Assembly (NCBI RefSeq): GCF_002307475.1
Contig: NZ_NTMH01000032.1
Location: 124,001 to 188,000, forward strand
Length of the DNA: 64,000 nucleotides
DNA from: Pantoea allii
GTDB lineage: Bacteria > Pseudomonadota > Gammaproteobacteria > Enterobacterales > Enterobacteriaceae
Reading direction: 5' to 3'
Shown here: piece by piece, positions 1 to 9,524 of the stretch
How positions within the stretch are numbered: position 1 is the first letter of the stretch
Layout: each line of letters opens with the position of its first letter
Program-made: the position numbers and the translations under genes
The notes under the pieces: model-generated
Database searches by the model: none
What the model was told of the DNA's origin: nothing
What the model saw: only the letters and a program-made list of their open reading frames with translations

Positions 1-711
1 GAGATTGTCTCCGGGAGACTTAGGCGTTAAGTCAAAACTGCCGTAGAAGCGGATGTCCTTAAATCCTGCCTTAATCAGCATTTCTTTAAGCTCCTCCTTC
101 CAGTAAAGACGTGTTTTACACGTCAGAAGCTGACCTTTGTACCGGTAATCTACTGTCAGCATCTTATCCTGAACAATCAGAGTTTCCTTAACACCGTTCT
201 TTTCTCTGTGCGTATGGCCGTCCTGTTCCAAAACGCACGATGCTCTTTCCATATCTGACAGTTCCATTATAAGCCGCCCGCCAGTCCGCAGTGACTGAAG
301 CCATGAAGAAAGGATTTTCTGATCTGCAGTCTCATTTTCCGCATAACCAAAACTCGTATAAACATTTACTATTGCGTCGAACGGTCCGGCGGGCGGACTG
401 GCCATATCACAAAGCTGAAACACAGCATCAGATTTCAGATTTCTTGCAACGTCAAGTTGCTCCGAGGATAAATCAATCCCCGTGACGGTATAGCCAAGGT
501 TTGCAAGCGCGTGCGACACCCTGCCGATACCACAACAAACGTCTAAGATTTTATTATATTTCCCTGGCGGTATAATTTTAGATATCGCGATGGAATCTAA
601 AACAGTATGGTCATATCTCCCAAGAGCTTCAGACAGCTCGACAAACAGGAGAGGCATGGCCCCCTGTACCGCGCTTTCGCTATGAGCGGCACTGCTATTA
701 TATTGGGTCAT
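1..711 (-). CDS. Class I SAM-dependent methyltransferase, C-terminus cut by window edge
   Basis: The reading frame is open from an ATG at 711 to base 1 (237 codons visible) with no stop, so the 3' end lies outside the window. A glycine-rich SAM-binding motif ILDVCCGIGRVS lies at residues 55-66, and the acidic residue after strand 2 is in GIDLS (Asp80). The family transfers a methyl group from SAM; the acceptor cannot be told. It is the third gene of a leftward set: the preceding methyltransferase ends 48 bases upstream and a 2-oxoglutarate oxygenase starts the set. It is probably translated from the same message. The two methyltransferases differ in sequence, so they are not a recent duplication. 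Function beyond methyl transfer is inference from family only. Confidence 0.8.
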   Translation of the reverse strand, partial: MTQYNSSAAHSESAVQGAMPLLFVELSEALGRYDHTVLDSIAISKIIPPGKYNKILDVCCGIGRVSHALANLGYTVTGIDLSSEQLDVARNLKSDAVFQLCDMASPPAGPFDAIVNVYTSFGYAENETADQKILSSWLQSLRTGGRLIMELSDMERASCVLEQDGHTHREKNGVKETLIVQDKMLTVDYRYKGQLLTCKTRLYWKEELKEMLIKAGFKDIRFYGSFDLTPKSPGDNL

Positions 712-759
712 AGTAATTCACATATTTAGATTTTATAAAATACCAGGAGGTTATGTTGT

Positions 760-1437
760 TTAACGATTTAATATTCCGACGTAAATCGTTCTTTTGCGAA
801 TTCCTGATATTGGCCGGTGATATTCAAATATTTCAGATCTCAGCTCATCAATACCAATTTTTTTAAACTGCTTTCTGAGATATTCTGATGATAAATAACT
901 GAAGTTCGGTACCGAACCATGTGGCTCAACATCCGCTCCCTCCTTTATCGGGGCATCATTTGAAACGATAATTTTAGCATTATCATCAAGATGTAATGCC
1001 TGCAGGTGGTGTAACGAGCGTGTCAGGCCGCTGCAGGAATCATATAAATGACCAAAAAAGCCATCAGCATATATCGTTGCTGCATCCTTTAAAATATGGG
1101 GGGAAAGCTCGAAGAAGTCCGCGCAGATGCTCTCCAGACCTTTTCGGGTGGTGATCGCCACAGCCTCCTCGTTGCAATCGACGCACACTACCTGATAGCC
1201 CGCTTTCATCAGTCGCTCTTCGATGAAGCCGTTACCACTCCCGAGGGAAACTATACGAGCCCCCTTGGGGGTGTTAGCAGTAATAATGGCCATTATGCGG
1301 GAAATGTATTGTGGTGAGAAACCGGATGGTGTAATTGAGTCACCGAACGGGATCCCCTTTTCCCATAATTCGTAAAGATTCTGCCCTTTTCTTTCCTGAA
1401 CAGGGCCATAATAATTTGGATAAATTTCTGTAGGCAT
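760..1437 (-). CDS. Class I SAM-dependent methyltransferase
   Basis: Full-length 225-aa protein. SAM motif I, IVSLGSGNGFIEERL, is at about residues 62-76, with an acidic strand-2 end at Asp87 (VVCVDCNEEA). An unusual feature is an N-terminal region rich in aromatic residues and a C-terminal stretch with HGSVPNFSYLSSEYL, likely part of the acceptor pocket. It lies 45 bases downstream of the Fe(II)/2-oxoglutarate oxygenase and 48 bases upstream of a second methyltransferase, all on the minus strand, which suggests one transcript and one pathway. No closer family name can be given from sequence alone, and the substrate is unknown. Confidence 0.8.
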   Translation of the reverse strand: MPTEIYPNYYGPVQERKGQNLYELWEKGIPFGDSITPSGFSPQYISRIMAIITANTPKGARIVSLGSGNGFIEERLMKAGYQVVCVDCNEEAVAITTRKGLESICADFFELSPHILKDAATIYADGFFGHLYDSCSGLTRSLHHLQALHLDDNAKIIVSNDAPIKEGADVEPHGSVPNFSYLSSEYLRKQFKKIGIDELRSEIFEYHRPISGIRKRTIYVGILNR

Positions 1438-1482
1438 TGAAGTAACCTCGATATTTAATCCTGAATGATGTTAGAGATACCT

Positions 1483-2250
1483 TTAAAGGGAATATATCTC
1501 TTCCATCGACTCGTGTGACACGACCCGATCAATTTCATCAGCACCGGCATAGGAGAAACATACGATGATCCTTAAGTCTGCTTCTTTTAAAGGTGACACA
1601 TGGTGCAGGTTTGCGGCACCGTTAATTAAATAGAAACTACCCTGCGGCACATATTCACGGTATACAGGTCCCTTATCAAGGTAGGCCTGGATATTAGGAT
1701 TCTCTTTATCCCACTCCGTGTTTGGAACAAATTCGACCAGCCCCCCGTTACCTTCTCTTGGGGCCCTGACAATGAATAACAATGAATACCGGTAATCATC
1801 CCAGTGCCACCCGTGTTCATCCTGAGGTAACTGCTGACTGTTGATAACAATTTCCTCAGGTTCGAAAGGTACTTTGATTACCTTGTCGGCAGTAATCTGC
1901 TCCAGGACTCTGAAAAGAGCAGGATCGCTGTAAAAAGCCGGAAGAAGGCGGGCCATTGCGAAAATATCATGACGACTACAGCTCATGTACTTGCGGGGGC
2001 TGTTGTCTGTTGATGATACTTTGGTATCCCGCCGCTTTGCTGTTTCAGTAAGACAGTTAGCCACTTCCAGCTCTATCAGGTAACGGAGCTGCTCAGGAAT
2101 AAAATTGTCCATACTGACAAAGCCGAGCTCCTGAAATTTACTGCTCCATTTAACTATTTCCGCCTCACAGCCAGCGAAATGGGCCTCAAGGTCAAAAGAT
2201 TTAGCAAATTCTGAAATCACACTTACCTCCAGACAGATGAGTTCAATCAA
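1483..2250 (-). CDS. Fe(II)/2-oxoglutarate-dependent oxygenase, HalD/BesD-like family
   Basis: 255 aa with a double-stranded beta-helix iron site: His149-Trp-Asp151 (in HGWHWDDY), a distal His at 216 or 217 (NLHHVSP) and Arg227, well placed to bind 2-oxoglutarate. The surrounding pattern, WHWDDY then GGLVEFVP then HHVSPL, resembles the BesD-type family of enzymes acting on free amino acids. Known halogenases of that family have Gly in place of the iron-binding Asp; here the Asp is present, so hydroxylation or another oxidation is predicted. It is the first gene of a leftward set with two methyltransferases. The start at 2250 is the longest; a later Met is possible. Family assignment is fairly firm; the substrate is unknown. 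Confidence 0.75.
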   Translation of the reverse strand: MIELICLEVSVISEFAKSFDLEAHFAGCEAEIVKWSSKFQELGFVSMDNFIPEQLRYLIELEVANCLTETAKRRDTKVSSTDNSPRKYMSCSRHDIFAMARLLPAFYSDPALFRVLEQITADKVIKVPFEPEEIVINSQQLPQDEHGWHWDDYRYSLLFIVRAPREGNGGLVEFVPNTEWDKENPNIQAYLDKGPVYREYVPQGSFYLINGAANLHHVSPLKEADLRIIVCFSYAGADEIDRVVSHESMEEIYSL

Positions 2251-2784
2251 CGGGCTCTTTCATGGATGACATAAAAACACTTTTCTTGGTGAGGATTAAG
2301 CGAAGTCCAATCTAGATTAATTTTTTTTCATCATCAACAAGAATTAATGGATCACGGAAAGTAATCAATAAGAAAAGCTTAAATTTTGTCGTTACGCTTA
2401 TGTTTTTAAATGCTTTTTTTTAGGCTTTAACGGGAATCCCTTACAGATAAACAGCTGATAACTGAATAATAATTTCATATTAATCAATTTCTTAACGTTT
2501 TCAGTCTTTTTAAAACTGAATTTTTTTCGAAAAATAAGAAAAATCTCAGGAGTAAAAATGATTAGTAAAACGGTTTACAAGATGTTTTATTGATAAGATA
2601 CACCGCAATTAAAATATAAACTAAATGCATGTTTATTGTTTCGCTGTTACATGAAATTTCCATATAAAAACTCTGGTTTATTGGAAACCTGCTACAGGAA
2701 TACAGATTTTGCCCGTCTGGTAATCGACCACGCCACATTTCTCTGTCTCTGTGATTAACGCCGGCAGAATGAATACCGGGTAAA
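2251..2784. other. AT-rich intergenic region upstream of oxygenase operon
   Basis: About 530 bases with long A and T runs, clearly richer in AT than the flanks, and no convincing gene on either strand. It must contain the promoter of the leftward oxygenase/methyltransferase set, but I cannot place the -10 and -35 with confidence. Such AT-rich leaders are typical of acquired, H-NS-silenced loci; that is inference. Confidence 0.5.
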
Positions 2785-2857
2785 TGTAGTGGCACACTGA
2801 ATTTGGCCACCTGAATAGAGGTGATATCATCACCTCACAGTAAAAACAGGTGACATT

Positions 2858-3589
<732 letters not shown>

Positions 3590-3660
3590 TGACCTGCTCC
3601 CCGTTGATTAACACACCGCGATGTTAGTAATGTCTTCATCAGTCACATGAGGACATCCCC

Positions 3661-3924
3661 ATGAAGAAGCGATTTTCCGACGAACAGATCATCAGTATTC
3701 TCCGCGAGGCCGAAGCCGGGGTTTCAGCCCGGGAACTCTGCCGTAAGCATGCTATTTCAGACGCTACCTTTTACACCTGGCGCAAGAAGTTTGGTGGCAT
3801 GGAAGTTCCCGAAGTGAAGCGGCTCAAGTCGCTTGAAGAGGAGAACGCCCGCCTCAAGAAGCTGCTCGCTGAAGCCATGCTGGATAAGGAGGCGCTTCAG
3901 GTAGCTCTTGGCCGAAAGTTCTGA
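3661..3924 (+). CDS. IS407-group transposase OrfA
   Basis: 87 aa, starting [20 protein letters not shown], with a helix-turn-helix at residues about 5-45 ([18 protein letters not shown]) and a coiled-coil tail ([20 protein letters not shown]). This matches OrfA of IS407-group IS3 elements. A good ribosome site (GAGGA) precedes it. The stop at 3924 lies just past the likely -1 frameshift window (GAAAG) where the OrfAB fusion forms. Confidence 0.9.
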   Translation: MKKRFSDEQIISILREAEAGVSARELCRKHAISDATFYTWRKKFGGMEVPEVKRLKSLEEENARLKKLLAEAMLDKEALQVALGRKF

Positions 3925-3947
3925 CGACAGACCAGACGCGGGAAGCC

Positions 3948-4781
3948 GTGGAAGTCATGTGTGAGGCCGCAGGTCTGTCGCAACGTCGTGCCTGCAGGCT
4001 GGCAGGTTTGTCCCTGTCGACCTGCCGTTACTCGGCTCAGCGTCCGGCTGCTGACGCGCAGCTGTCTCTACGCATCACAGAGCTGGCACTTGAGCGCCGC
4101 CGCTTTGGTTACCGGCGCATCTGGCAGCTACTGCGTCGGGAGGGCCTTCACGTCAACCACAAGCGGGTATACCGCATCTATCATCTCAACGGCCTGAGTG
4201 TAAAACGCAGGCGACGCCGCAAGGGACTGGCGACTGAGCGGCTTCCGCTTCTTCGCCCGGATGCGCCGAACCTGACATGGTCGATGGATTTTGTCATGGA
4301 TGCACTTGCCAGCGGCCGCAGGATGAAGTGCCTGACCTGTGTGGATGATTTCACGAAGGAGTGTCTGACGATCACCGCCGCTTTCGGGATTTCGGGTGTT
4401 CAGGTCGCGCGTATTCTGGACAGCATTGCGCTGTTTCGTGGATATCCTGCGACGATAAGAACCGATCAGGGTCCGGAATTTACCTGCCGCGCGCTGGATC
4501 AATGGGCCTTTGAACATAGTGTTGAGTTGCGCTTAATCAAGCCGGGCAAGCCAACTCAGAACGGATTTATTGAGAGTTTCAACGGTCGCTTTCGGGATGA
4601 ATGCCTGAATGAGCACTGTTTCAGCGATATTCTTCATGCCCGGAAAATGATCAATGACTGGCGGCAGGACTATAACGAGTCCAGACCTCATTCATCGCTG
4701 AATTACCAGACGCCGTCTGAATTTGCAGCAGGCTGGCGAAACGGGAAACATCAAGAAAAACCAACCGACATTATTAACTGA
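3948..4781 (+). CDS. IS407-group transposase OrfB (DDE catalytic part)
   Basis: 277 aa from the GTG at 3948; in the cell it is probably made as a fusion to OrfA by -1 frameshifting, because the frame is open back to about 3918. The rve integrase core shows the DDE residues: Asp in WSMDFVMD, Asp in RTDQGPEF and Glu in [14 protein letters not shown]. The product looks intact, unlike the related copies at 20041-20186 and 21141-21633. The product would cut and join the IS ends. Confidence 0.9.
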   Translation: MEVMCEAAGLSQRRACRLAGLSLSTCRYSAQRPAADAQLSLRITELALERRRFGYRRIWQLLRREGLHVNHKRVYRIYHLNGLSVKRRRRRKGLATERLPLLRPDAPNLTWSMDFVMDALASGRRMKCLTCVDDFTKECLTITAAFGISGVQVARILDSIALFRGYPATIRTDQGPEFTCRALDQWAFEHSVELRLIKPGKPTQNGFIESFNGRFRDECLNEHCFSDILHARKMINDWRQDYNESRPHSSLNYQTPSEFAAGWRNGKHQEKPTDIIN

Positions 4782-4795
4782 AGGTTGGCAGGTCA

Positions 4796-4833
4796 CTTAA
4801 CGTACAATAATTTTCGATATCCAAACTGCCCCC
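4796..4833 (-). repeat. 38-bp Tn3-family terminal inverted repeat (copy 1)
   Basis: Read on the minus strand it starts GGGGGCAGTTTGG and ends ACGTTAAG, exactly 38 bases, the length and the ACGTTAAG inner end expected for Tn3-type elements. It is identical over all 38 bases to the repeat at 18217-18254, in opposite orientation, with the G-rich outer ends of the two facing each other. The interior side (left) is now occupied by the IS at 3590-4795, so the rest of the transposon here is gone. Confidence 0.85.
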
Positions 4834-4846
4834 TACTACTAAAAGC

Positions 4847-4896
4847 AAAAACCGGGCATTTCCCACCACGCTTTAGACGTGACGAAAACACCCGGC
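4847..4896 (-). terminator. Probable Rho-independent terminator of the rut operon
   Basis: About 50 bases after the rutG stop on the minus strand. A long imperfect stem (CCGGGTGTTTTC with loop TCTAAAG and a matching arm ending ATGCCCGG) is followed by TTTTTGC. It would end the rut transcript before the transposon debris. Confidence 0.65.
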
Positions 4897-4948
4897 TCTT
4901 CATTCAGAAACACTCCCTGCCCGCCCTTCTTAACTCTCAATTAGAGGC

Positions 4949-6286
4949 TTACTCCTTCACCACCACCTCAGTCTTTATCTCCGGCTGTGCGCTTGCCATT
5001 TTGCTACGGCTCAAAAACGCATTAAGCAAAATTGCGCCGAAAGTCGCGGTGCCGATACCGCCCATGCTGAAGCCGCCAAGCGTCAGGGTAAAGTTACCCG
5101 CGCCAAGTACCAGCGTGACCGCCACCATAATAAGATTGCCGTTCAGCCCCAGATCGACGTGGTTTTGTACCCAGATGCGGGCGCCCGCCACGGCGATTAA
5201 TCCGAACACCACAATCGACGCGCCGCCAAGCACCGGGCCGGGAATGGTGTGGATCAGCGCACCAAATTTGGGTGAGAAGCCCAGGGCAATGGCGATGATC
5301 GCTGCGGTGACAAAAATCAGCGTGGAGTAAATTTTGGTAACGGCCATTACGCCGATGTTTTCAGCGTAAGTCGTCACGCCGGTGCCGCCCGCTGAAGCCG
5401 AAAGTAAGGTCGCCAGGCCGTCACCGATAAAGGCGCGGCCCATATAAGGATCAAGGTTTTTACCCGTCATCCCTGCCACGGCTTTAATATGGCCAAGGTT
5501 TTCCGCTACAAGAATTACCGCCACCGGGGCAATCATCAGCATTGCGTGAGTGCTGAATACCGGTGTGGTAATGGTGGGTACGCCAAACCAGGGTGCCTGG
5601 GCTACTGCGCTGAAATTCACCGGTGTGCCCAGCCCAAGGCCGTTGGTAATCGCCATGTAAATCAGGTACGCCGCCACCAGACCCAGCAACAGCAACAACC
5701 GCTGCACCAGACCACGGGTAAATACCGCCACCGAGCCGATACACAGCACGGTCATCACCGCCATCCAACTGTCAAACGATGAAGCCGATACGCTGTTAAT
5801 CGCAATGGGCGCGAGGTTCAGACCAATCGCCATCACCACCGCCCCGGTCACCACTGGCGGCATCAGGCGCTCAATCCAGCGCGTGCCGACCGCCATGACC
5901 ACAAAACCGATCAGCGTATAAATCAGGCCACAGGCAATAATGCCGCCCAGCGCTACGCCGATATTTGGATTCGAGCCGTGACCGCTGTAGCCGGTTACCG
6001 CAATCACCAGCCCGACAAACGCCGCACTGGAACCGAGGTAACTGGGTACGCGCCCGCCAACCACCAGAAAAAACAGTAGCGTGCCGATGCCCGACATCAG
6101 GATCGCCATATTGGCGTCAAACCCCATCAGCAATGGCATTAATACGGTGGCACCAAACATCGCCACCGTATGTTGCAGCCCCATGATCACCGTTGCGCCC
6201 AACGGCAGCCGTTCATCCGGCGCGATCACCGCACCATCCAGATTGCCTTCTCTTTTACGCCATTGCGGAAACCAGGTATTTGCCAT
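4949..6286 (-). CDS. rutG: Pyrimidine permease RutG
   Basis: 445 aa, full length, of the nucleobase:cation symporter-2 (UraA-like) family, with about 12-14 membrane segments. It begins MANTWFPQWRKREGNLDGAV and contains the family motifs GLQHTVAMFGATVLMPLL (residues about 36-53) and a conserved VAENLGHIKAVAGMTGKNLDPYMGRAFIGDG region near the substrate site. It takes up uracil or thymine for the Rut pathway in the inner membrane. It is the last gene of rutABCDEFG and lies 33 bases after rutF. Identification is firm from both sequence and operon order. Confidence 0.95.
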   Translation of the reverse strand: MANTWFPQWRKREGNLDGAVIAPDERLPLGATVIMGLQHTVAMFGATVLMPLLMGFDANMAILMSGIGTLLFFLVVGGRVPSYLGSSAAFVGLVIAVTGYSGHGSNPNIGVALGGIIACGLIYTLIGFVVMAVGTRWIERLMPPVVTGAVVMAIGLNLAPIAINSVSASSFDSWMAVMTVLCIGSVAVFTRGLVQRLLLLLGLVAAYLIYMAITNGLGLGTPVNFSAVAQAPWFGVPTITTPVFSTHAMLMIAPVAVILVAENLGHIKAVAGMTGKNLDPYMGRAFIGDGLATLLSASAGGTGVTTYAENIGVMAVTKIYSTLIFVTAAIIAIALGFSPKFGALIHTIPGPVLGGASIVVFGLIAVAGARIWVQNHVDLGLNGNLIMVAVTLVLGAGNFTLTLGGFSMGGIGTATFGAILLNAFLSRSKMASAQPEIKTEVVVKE

Positions 6287-6319
6287 GCACGACCCTTACT
6301 GTGTTGAGGGAGGACTGAG

Positions 6320-6874
6320 TTAACAGGCTGTCTGACGCATCAGCGGATGATAGCGTCGATCGAAATACGCCAGTCCGTGGCAGTCATCGTTGCGTTGGAG
6401 TGCAACGACTTCACAAAACAAAATATCGTGGGTGCCGACGCGGGTGATCTGCGTAATGGTGCAGTCAAACGACACCAGCGCGTTGGTGAGGATCGGTGAA
6501 CCGGTGGCAAGACCTGTCCATTCGGCGGCGGCAAAGCGCTGCTCCATCGGCGTTTTCCCCCCAAATAAACCGGACAGCGACTCATGACAATCGGCCAGTG
6601 TGTTTACACATAACACCTGATTTTGGGTAAACGCCTGATGCACCGACGCAGAGCGATTCAGGCAGACCAGCAATGTCGGCGGCGCATCGGTTACGCTGCA
6701 CACGGCGGAGGCAGTGAACCCTGCCCGTCCGCCAGGGCCGTCAGTGGTGATGATATTGACAGCGGAACCGAGGCACGCCATCGCATCACGGTATTCCTGT
6801 TTTTCTACAGCCGCCTGTTTTGCAACTTCAGGCGCATCGATGGCGGGCAGTGTGGCGTTCAGGGTTGATTGCAT
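6320..6874 (-). CDS. rutF: Flavin reductase RutF
   Basis: Flavin reductase-like FMN-binding split-barrel protein that supplies reduced FMN to the RutA monooxygenase. The start chosen is the ATG at 6874, giving 184 aa, because GAGG lies 7 bases upstream; an in-frame start at 6898 is possible but has no such site. Typical motifs are seen: [19 protein letters not shown] early and the C-terminal HDILFCEV and [16 protein letters not shown] segment (here [11 protein letters not shown]). Next to last in the rut operon. Confidence 0.93.
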   Translation of the reverse strand: MQSTLNATLPAIDAPEVAKQAAVEKQEYRDAMACLGSAVNIITTDGPGGRAGFTASAVCSVTDAPPTLLVCLNRSASVHQAFTQNQVLCVNTLADCHESLSGLFGGKTPMEQRFAAAEWTGLATGSPILTNALVSFDCTITQITRVGTHDILFCEVVALQRNDDCHGLAYFDRRYHPLMRQTAC

Positions 6875-6904
6875 GGTCCGGTCCTCAGAATTAATCAATG
6901 ATGC

Positions 6905-7495
6905 TTACAACACGCGGCAGGCGCGGTCGAAATCAAGGCGCGGCGCGCGCGGATACACTTTGCTGCTGTCGCCGTAACCGATGTTGATCAGAAAATTGGA
7001 TTTCCAGCCTTCCTGCGCCAGAAACGTTTCATCGACTTTGGCGTTGTCGAAACCGGACATCGGTCCGGTATCCAGGCCGATCGCGCGGCAGGCCATAATC
7101 AGATACGCAGCCTGCAAGCTGCTGTTGCGAAACGCGGTATCCTGGGCCAGTTGTGGGCTGGAGGTGAACCATGAACGGGCATCACCAGAAGGAAACAGCT
7201 CAGGCAATAACGCATAGAATTCCGGGTCCCAGGCAATAATCGCTGTCACCGGGGCGCTCAGGGTTTTCTTCAGATTGCCGCTGGAAAGTGCCGGTGCCAG
7301 TTTTTCTTTAGCTTCCTGACTCTGAATAAACACGATACGAGCCGGGCTGCAGTTCGCCGACGTCGGCCCCATGCGCGCCAGTGCGTAAATCGTTTTCAGC
7401 TGTTCGCCTGTCACCGGTTTATCCAGCCAGCCGTTATGGGTGCGGGCTTCAGTGAATAAGGTAGCCAGTGCGCTGGCGGTTAATGCATCGGTCAT
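6905..7495 (-). CDS. rutE: Malonic semialdehyde reductase RutE (nitroreductase family)
   Basis: 196 aa from the ATG at 7495 ([11 protein letters not shown]), which overlaps the end of rutD by 4 bases; a longer start at 7561 would run into rutD and is not favoured. Nitroreductase-fold FMN protein that reduces toxic malonic semialdehyde to 3-hydroxypropionate at the end of uracil breakdown. The FMN-site motifs are [15 protein letters not shown] near residue 40 and the C-terminal [15 protein letters not shown]. The tight overlap with rutD indicates translational coupling. Confidence 0.93.
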   Translation of the reverse strand: MTDALTASALATLFTEARTHNGWLDKPVTGEQLKTIYALARMGPTSANCSPARIVFIQSQEAKEKLAPALSSGNLKKTLSAPVTAIIAWDPEFYALLPELFPSGDARSWFTSSPQLAQDTAFRNSSLQAAYLIMACRAIGLDTGPMSGFDNAKVDETFLAQEGWKSNFLINIGYGDSSKVYPRAPRLDFDRACRVL

Positions 7496-8319
7496 GATGT
7501 CTCCGTGGAAATGTAACCGGACGGCGTAACGGACGCTTGTGATGAGTGCCGTAGTAACCAATCCAGTAAAATCGGGTTAAACGTATCGGGGTCGGTCACG
7601 CTCATTGCATGACCGCCGTACAACATGTGTCGATGCTCGCCATGAGGAAGACGTGAAGCAAGATCGACCGAACACGACCACGGCACCAGCAAATCGTCTT
7701 TACAACTGAAAGCCAGCGTCGGCGCGATCACCTCTTTGAGCGACGCCGTCAGATCAGACTCCATTAGTGCCTGCAGGCGGTGCAGCAGGTTTTCCATTCC
7801 CTGAAAATGCGCGACCTGGTGCGTGTGCTCTTCCTGCAATAACGCCTCATGGTCAGACAGCCAGTCGCCCGGATACAGGAACAGCGGCTGCGCCTGGACG
7901 TAGGCATCGACACCGCTGTTAAGCAGCAAATTCTGCCGGACTTGAAAGCAGCGACGCGTTTGACTGTTAAGCGTCGTCCAGCCGTTAATCACCACCAGAC
8001 TTTGCAACAGCATCGGATAACGCAGTGCAAGATGCAGGCCAATAATGCCGCCTAAAGCATGACCGACCAGATGGCAGCGGCTGATCTCCAGCACATTGAG
8101 CATACTCGCCAGCTCGTCGGCCATGTCCTCCATCCGGTAACCGGCAGGCACGGTGCCCTGACTGTGCCCGGTGCCGTGCTGGTCATAGACCACCACCCGG
8201 AAATGCTCCGCGAGCATCGCCAACTGCGGCTGCCAGAAACTGCCAGAACCCCCCAGCCCGGATGAGAGCACCACGGTTTCTGCATCGGCATTTTTCCTAC
8301 CCAGTACCTTGTAATACAT
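7492..8319 (-). CDS. rutD: Aminoacrylate-processing alpha/beta hydrolase RutD
   Basis: 275 aa, alpha/beta hydrolase fold. It is thought to speed the breakdown of aminoacrylate in uracil degradation. The oxyanion strand reads [14 protein letters not shown]. At the nucleophile elbow the protein has Gly-His-Ala-Leu-Gly at residues 86-90, so Ala replaces the usual Ser; as I recall this is also so in E. coli RutD. The [11 protein letters not shown] and QPLFLYP segments are hallmark RutD motifs. It overlaps rutE by 4 bases. Confidence 0.93.
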   Translation of the reverse strand: MYYKVLGRKNADAETVVLSSGLGGSGSFWQPQLAMLAEHFRVVVYDQHGTGHSQGTVPAGYRMEDMADELASMLNVLEISRCHLVGHALGGIIGLHLALRYPMLLQSLVVINGWTTLNSQTRRCFQVRQNLLLNSGVDAYVQAQPLFLYPGDWLSDHEALLQEEHTHQVAHFQGMENLLHRLQALMESDLTASLKEVIAPTLAFSCKDDLLVPWSCSVDLASRLPHGEHRHMLYGGHAMSVTDPDTFNPILLDWLLRHSSQASVTPSGYISTETS

Positions 8320-8358
8320 GCTGTTTCCTCTTCAGGAGGACGGGGACACTCGGACGGA

Positions 8359-8745
8359 TCACCGGCCAATATGCGCAATGGACGCGATTTCGATCAGCGC
8401 ATCAGGTTTCACCAGGCCGCACTGAATACAGAACCGGGCCGGTTTTTCACCCGGAAAGTATTCGGCGTACACCTGATTCACCGCGCCGTAATTTGCCCAG
8501 TCGGTGATAAAAATCGAGTTCATGGTGACGTCATCCATGCTGCCGCCTGCGGTTTCGATCACGCTTTTGATGATCTCCAGCACGTGACGGGTTTGCGCGG
8601 CGGCATCACCGACATGCACGACGTTATTGTCTTTATCAAAAGGCAATGTACCCGAAACGTACACCACGCCATCGGCGAGAGTACCTGGAACGAAAGGCGC
8701 CAGCGGAACACCGCTGCCAGCCGGAATAATGGCGCTTTTAGGCAT
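8359..8745 (-). CDS. rutC: Aminoacrylate deaminase-like RutC (RidA family)
   Basis: 128 aa of the YjgF/RidA/UK114 family, starting [21 protein letters not shown]. It contains the family signature near the C-terminus ([19 protein letters not shown]). In the Rut pathway it acts on the peroxyureidoacrylate/aminoacrylate intermediates. It sits between rutB (26 bases upstream) and rutD (39 bases downstream) in the usual order. Confidence 0.94.
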   Translation of the reverse strand: MPKSAIIPAGSGVPLAPFVPGTLADGVVYVSGTLPFDKDNNVVHVGDAAAQTRHVLEIIKSVIETAGGSMDDVTMNSIFITDWANYGAVNQVYAEYFPGEKPARFCIQCGLVKPDALIEIASIAHIGR

Positions 8746-8771
8746 CGTTAATCGTCCTTTTTATAAAGCGG

Positions 8772-9524
8772 TCAGGCCGCATTTTGTTCAGTTTTGTAAC
8801 CTAGCGCGTCACAGAAGTTACCCACGCTGGAGACCCAGCCAAAGAACGTTTCGATGTTATAAATGGCGGCTTTCTGCGCAAATTCCGGGCCGGCCTGATG
8901 TGTCGCGTCTTCCAGCACAACACCGAAATATTCCAGGAAGAAGCCGTCACGCAGGGTGGATTCGACGCATACGTTGGTCGCAATGCCGGTAAATACCAGA
9001 TGATGAATGCCGTAGCTGCGCAGCAGGCTATCGAGCTGCGTATTAAAGAAACCGCTGTAGCGCGGTTTGGGCAATACAATATCGCCCGGCTGCGGCTGCA
9101 GTTCATCGACCAGGTCATAATCCCAGTCGCCTTTCGCCAGCAGTTTACCCATCAGTTCCGGGCGTTTGCGCATCGTTTTCAGCGCATTGGATTTATGGTA
9201 GTTCGGTGAACCGGCACCGCCGGCTTCGACGTACTGATTGTCCCAGCCGTTCTGGAAGAAAATCACTTTGATGCCCGCAACGCGTGCAGCGGCTATCGCC
9301 ACTTTGATATTGGCAATCACTGGCGCAGTGGCAGAGACATCAAAGCCTGCCAGATCAAGATAACCGCCTTGAGTCGCGTAGGCATTTTGCATATCCACCA
9401 CAATCAGCGCCGTTTGCTGCGGCGTGAAGGCAATGGCTTCAGGACGGGCTGTGAGGATCGTTTCCTCGCCGGTATTTTGGGGCGCGCGGCGGACCACTGT
9501 CTGATTCTCAACAACATTCATCAT
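8772..9524 (-). CDS. rutB: Ureidoacrylate amidohydrolase RutB
   Basis: 250 aa, isochorismatase-like cysteine hydrolase that splits ureidoacrylate (and its peroxide) to carbamate and aminoacrylate. The expected triad is seen as Asp44 ([10 protein letters not shown]), Lys153 ([10 protein letters not shown]) and Cys186 ([11 protein letters not shown]). It begins [13 protein letters not shown]; the two adjacent Met codons (9524 and 9521) overlap the rutA stop, so the two are translationally coupled. Confidence 0.95.
   Translation of the reverse strand: MMNVVENQTVVRRAPQNTGEETILTARPEAIAFTPQQTALIVVDMQNAYATQGGYLDLAGFDVSATAPVIANIKVAIAAARVAGIKVIFFQNGWDNQYVEAGGAGSPNYHKSNALKTMRKRPELMGKLLAKGDWDYDLVDELQPQPGDIVLPKPRYSGFFNTQLDSLLRSYGIHHLVFTGIATNVCVESTLRDGFFLEYFGVVLEDATHQAGPEFAQKAAIYNIETFFGWVSSVGNFCDALGYKTEQNAA

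Larger units (their letters stand above)
3590..4795 (+). mobile_element. IS3-family, IS407-group insertion sequence, right end damaged
   Basis: The left terminal repeat begins TGACCTGCTCCCCGTTGATT at 3590. The right end reads into GGTCA at 4795. Compared with the better-preserved right end of a related fragment at 20158-20186 (GTATCTAATACTGGGGGACA before GGTCA), the right repeat here has lost roughly 16 internal bases. Both orfs are intact. The inner edge of a 38-bp Tn3-type repeat follows directly at 4796. It is inserted in the orfB of another IS3-family element. With one end damaged it may no longer move by itself. Confidence 0.85.

Noticed and set aside
4785..5330. Open frame starting in the Tn3-type repeat and running into rutG on the other strand
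   Set aside because: Beyond the repeat it is antisense to rutG; it only seems coding because the end of the old transposase frame lies within the repeat.
7492..8319. Missing nucleophile Ser in RutD as a sign of a broken gene
   Set aside because: Ala at this position is, to my knowledge, also found in E. coli RutD, so it is a family trait and not a lesion.
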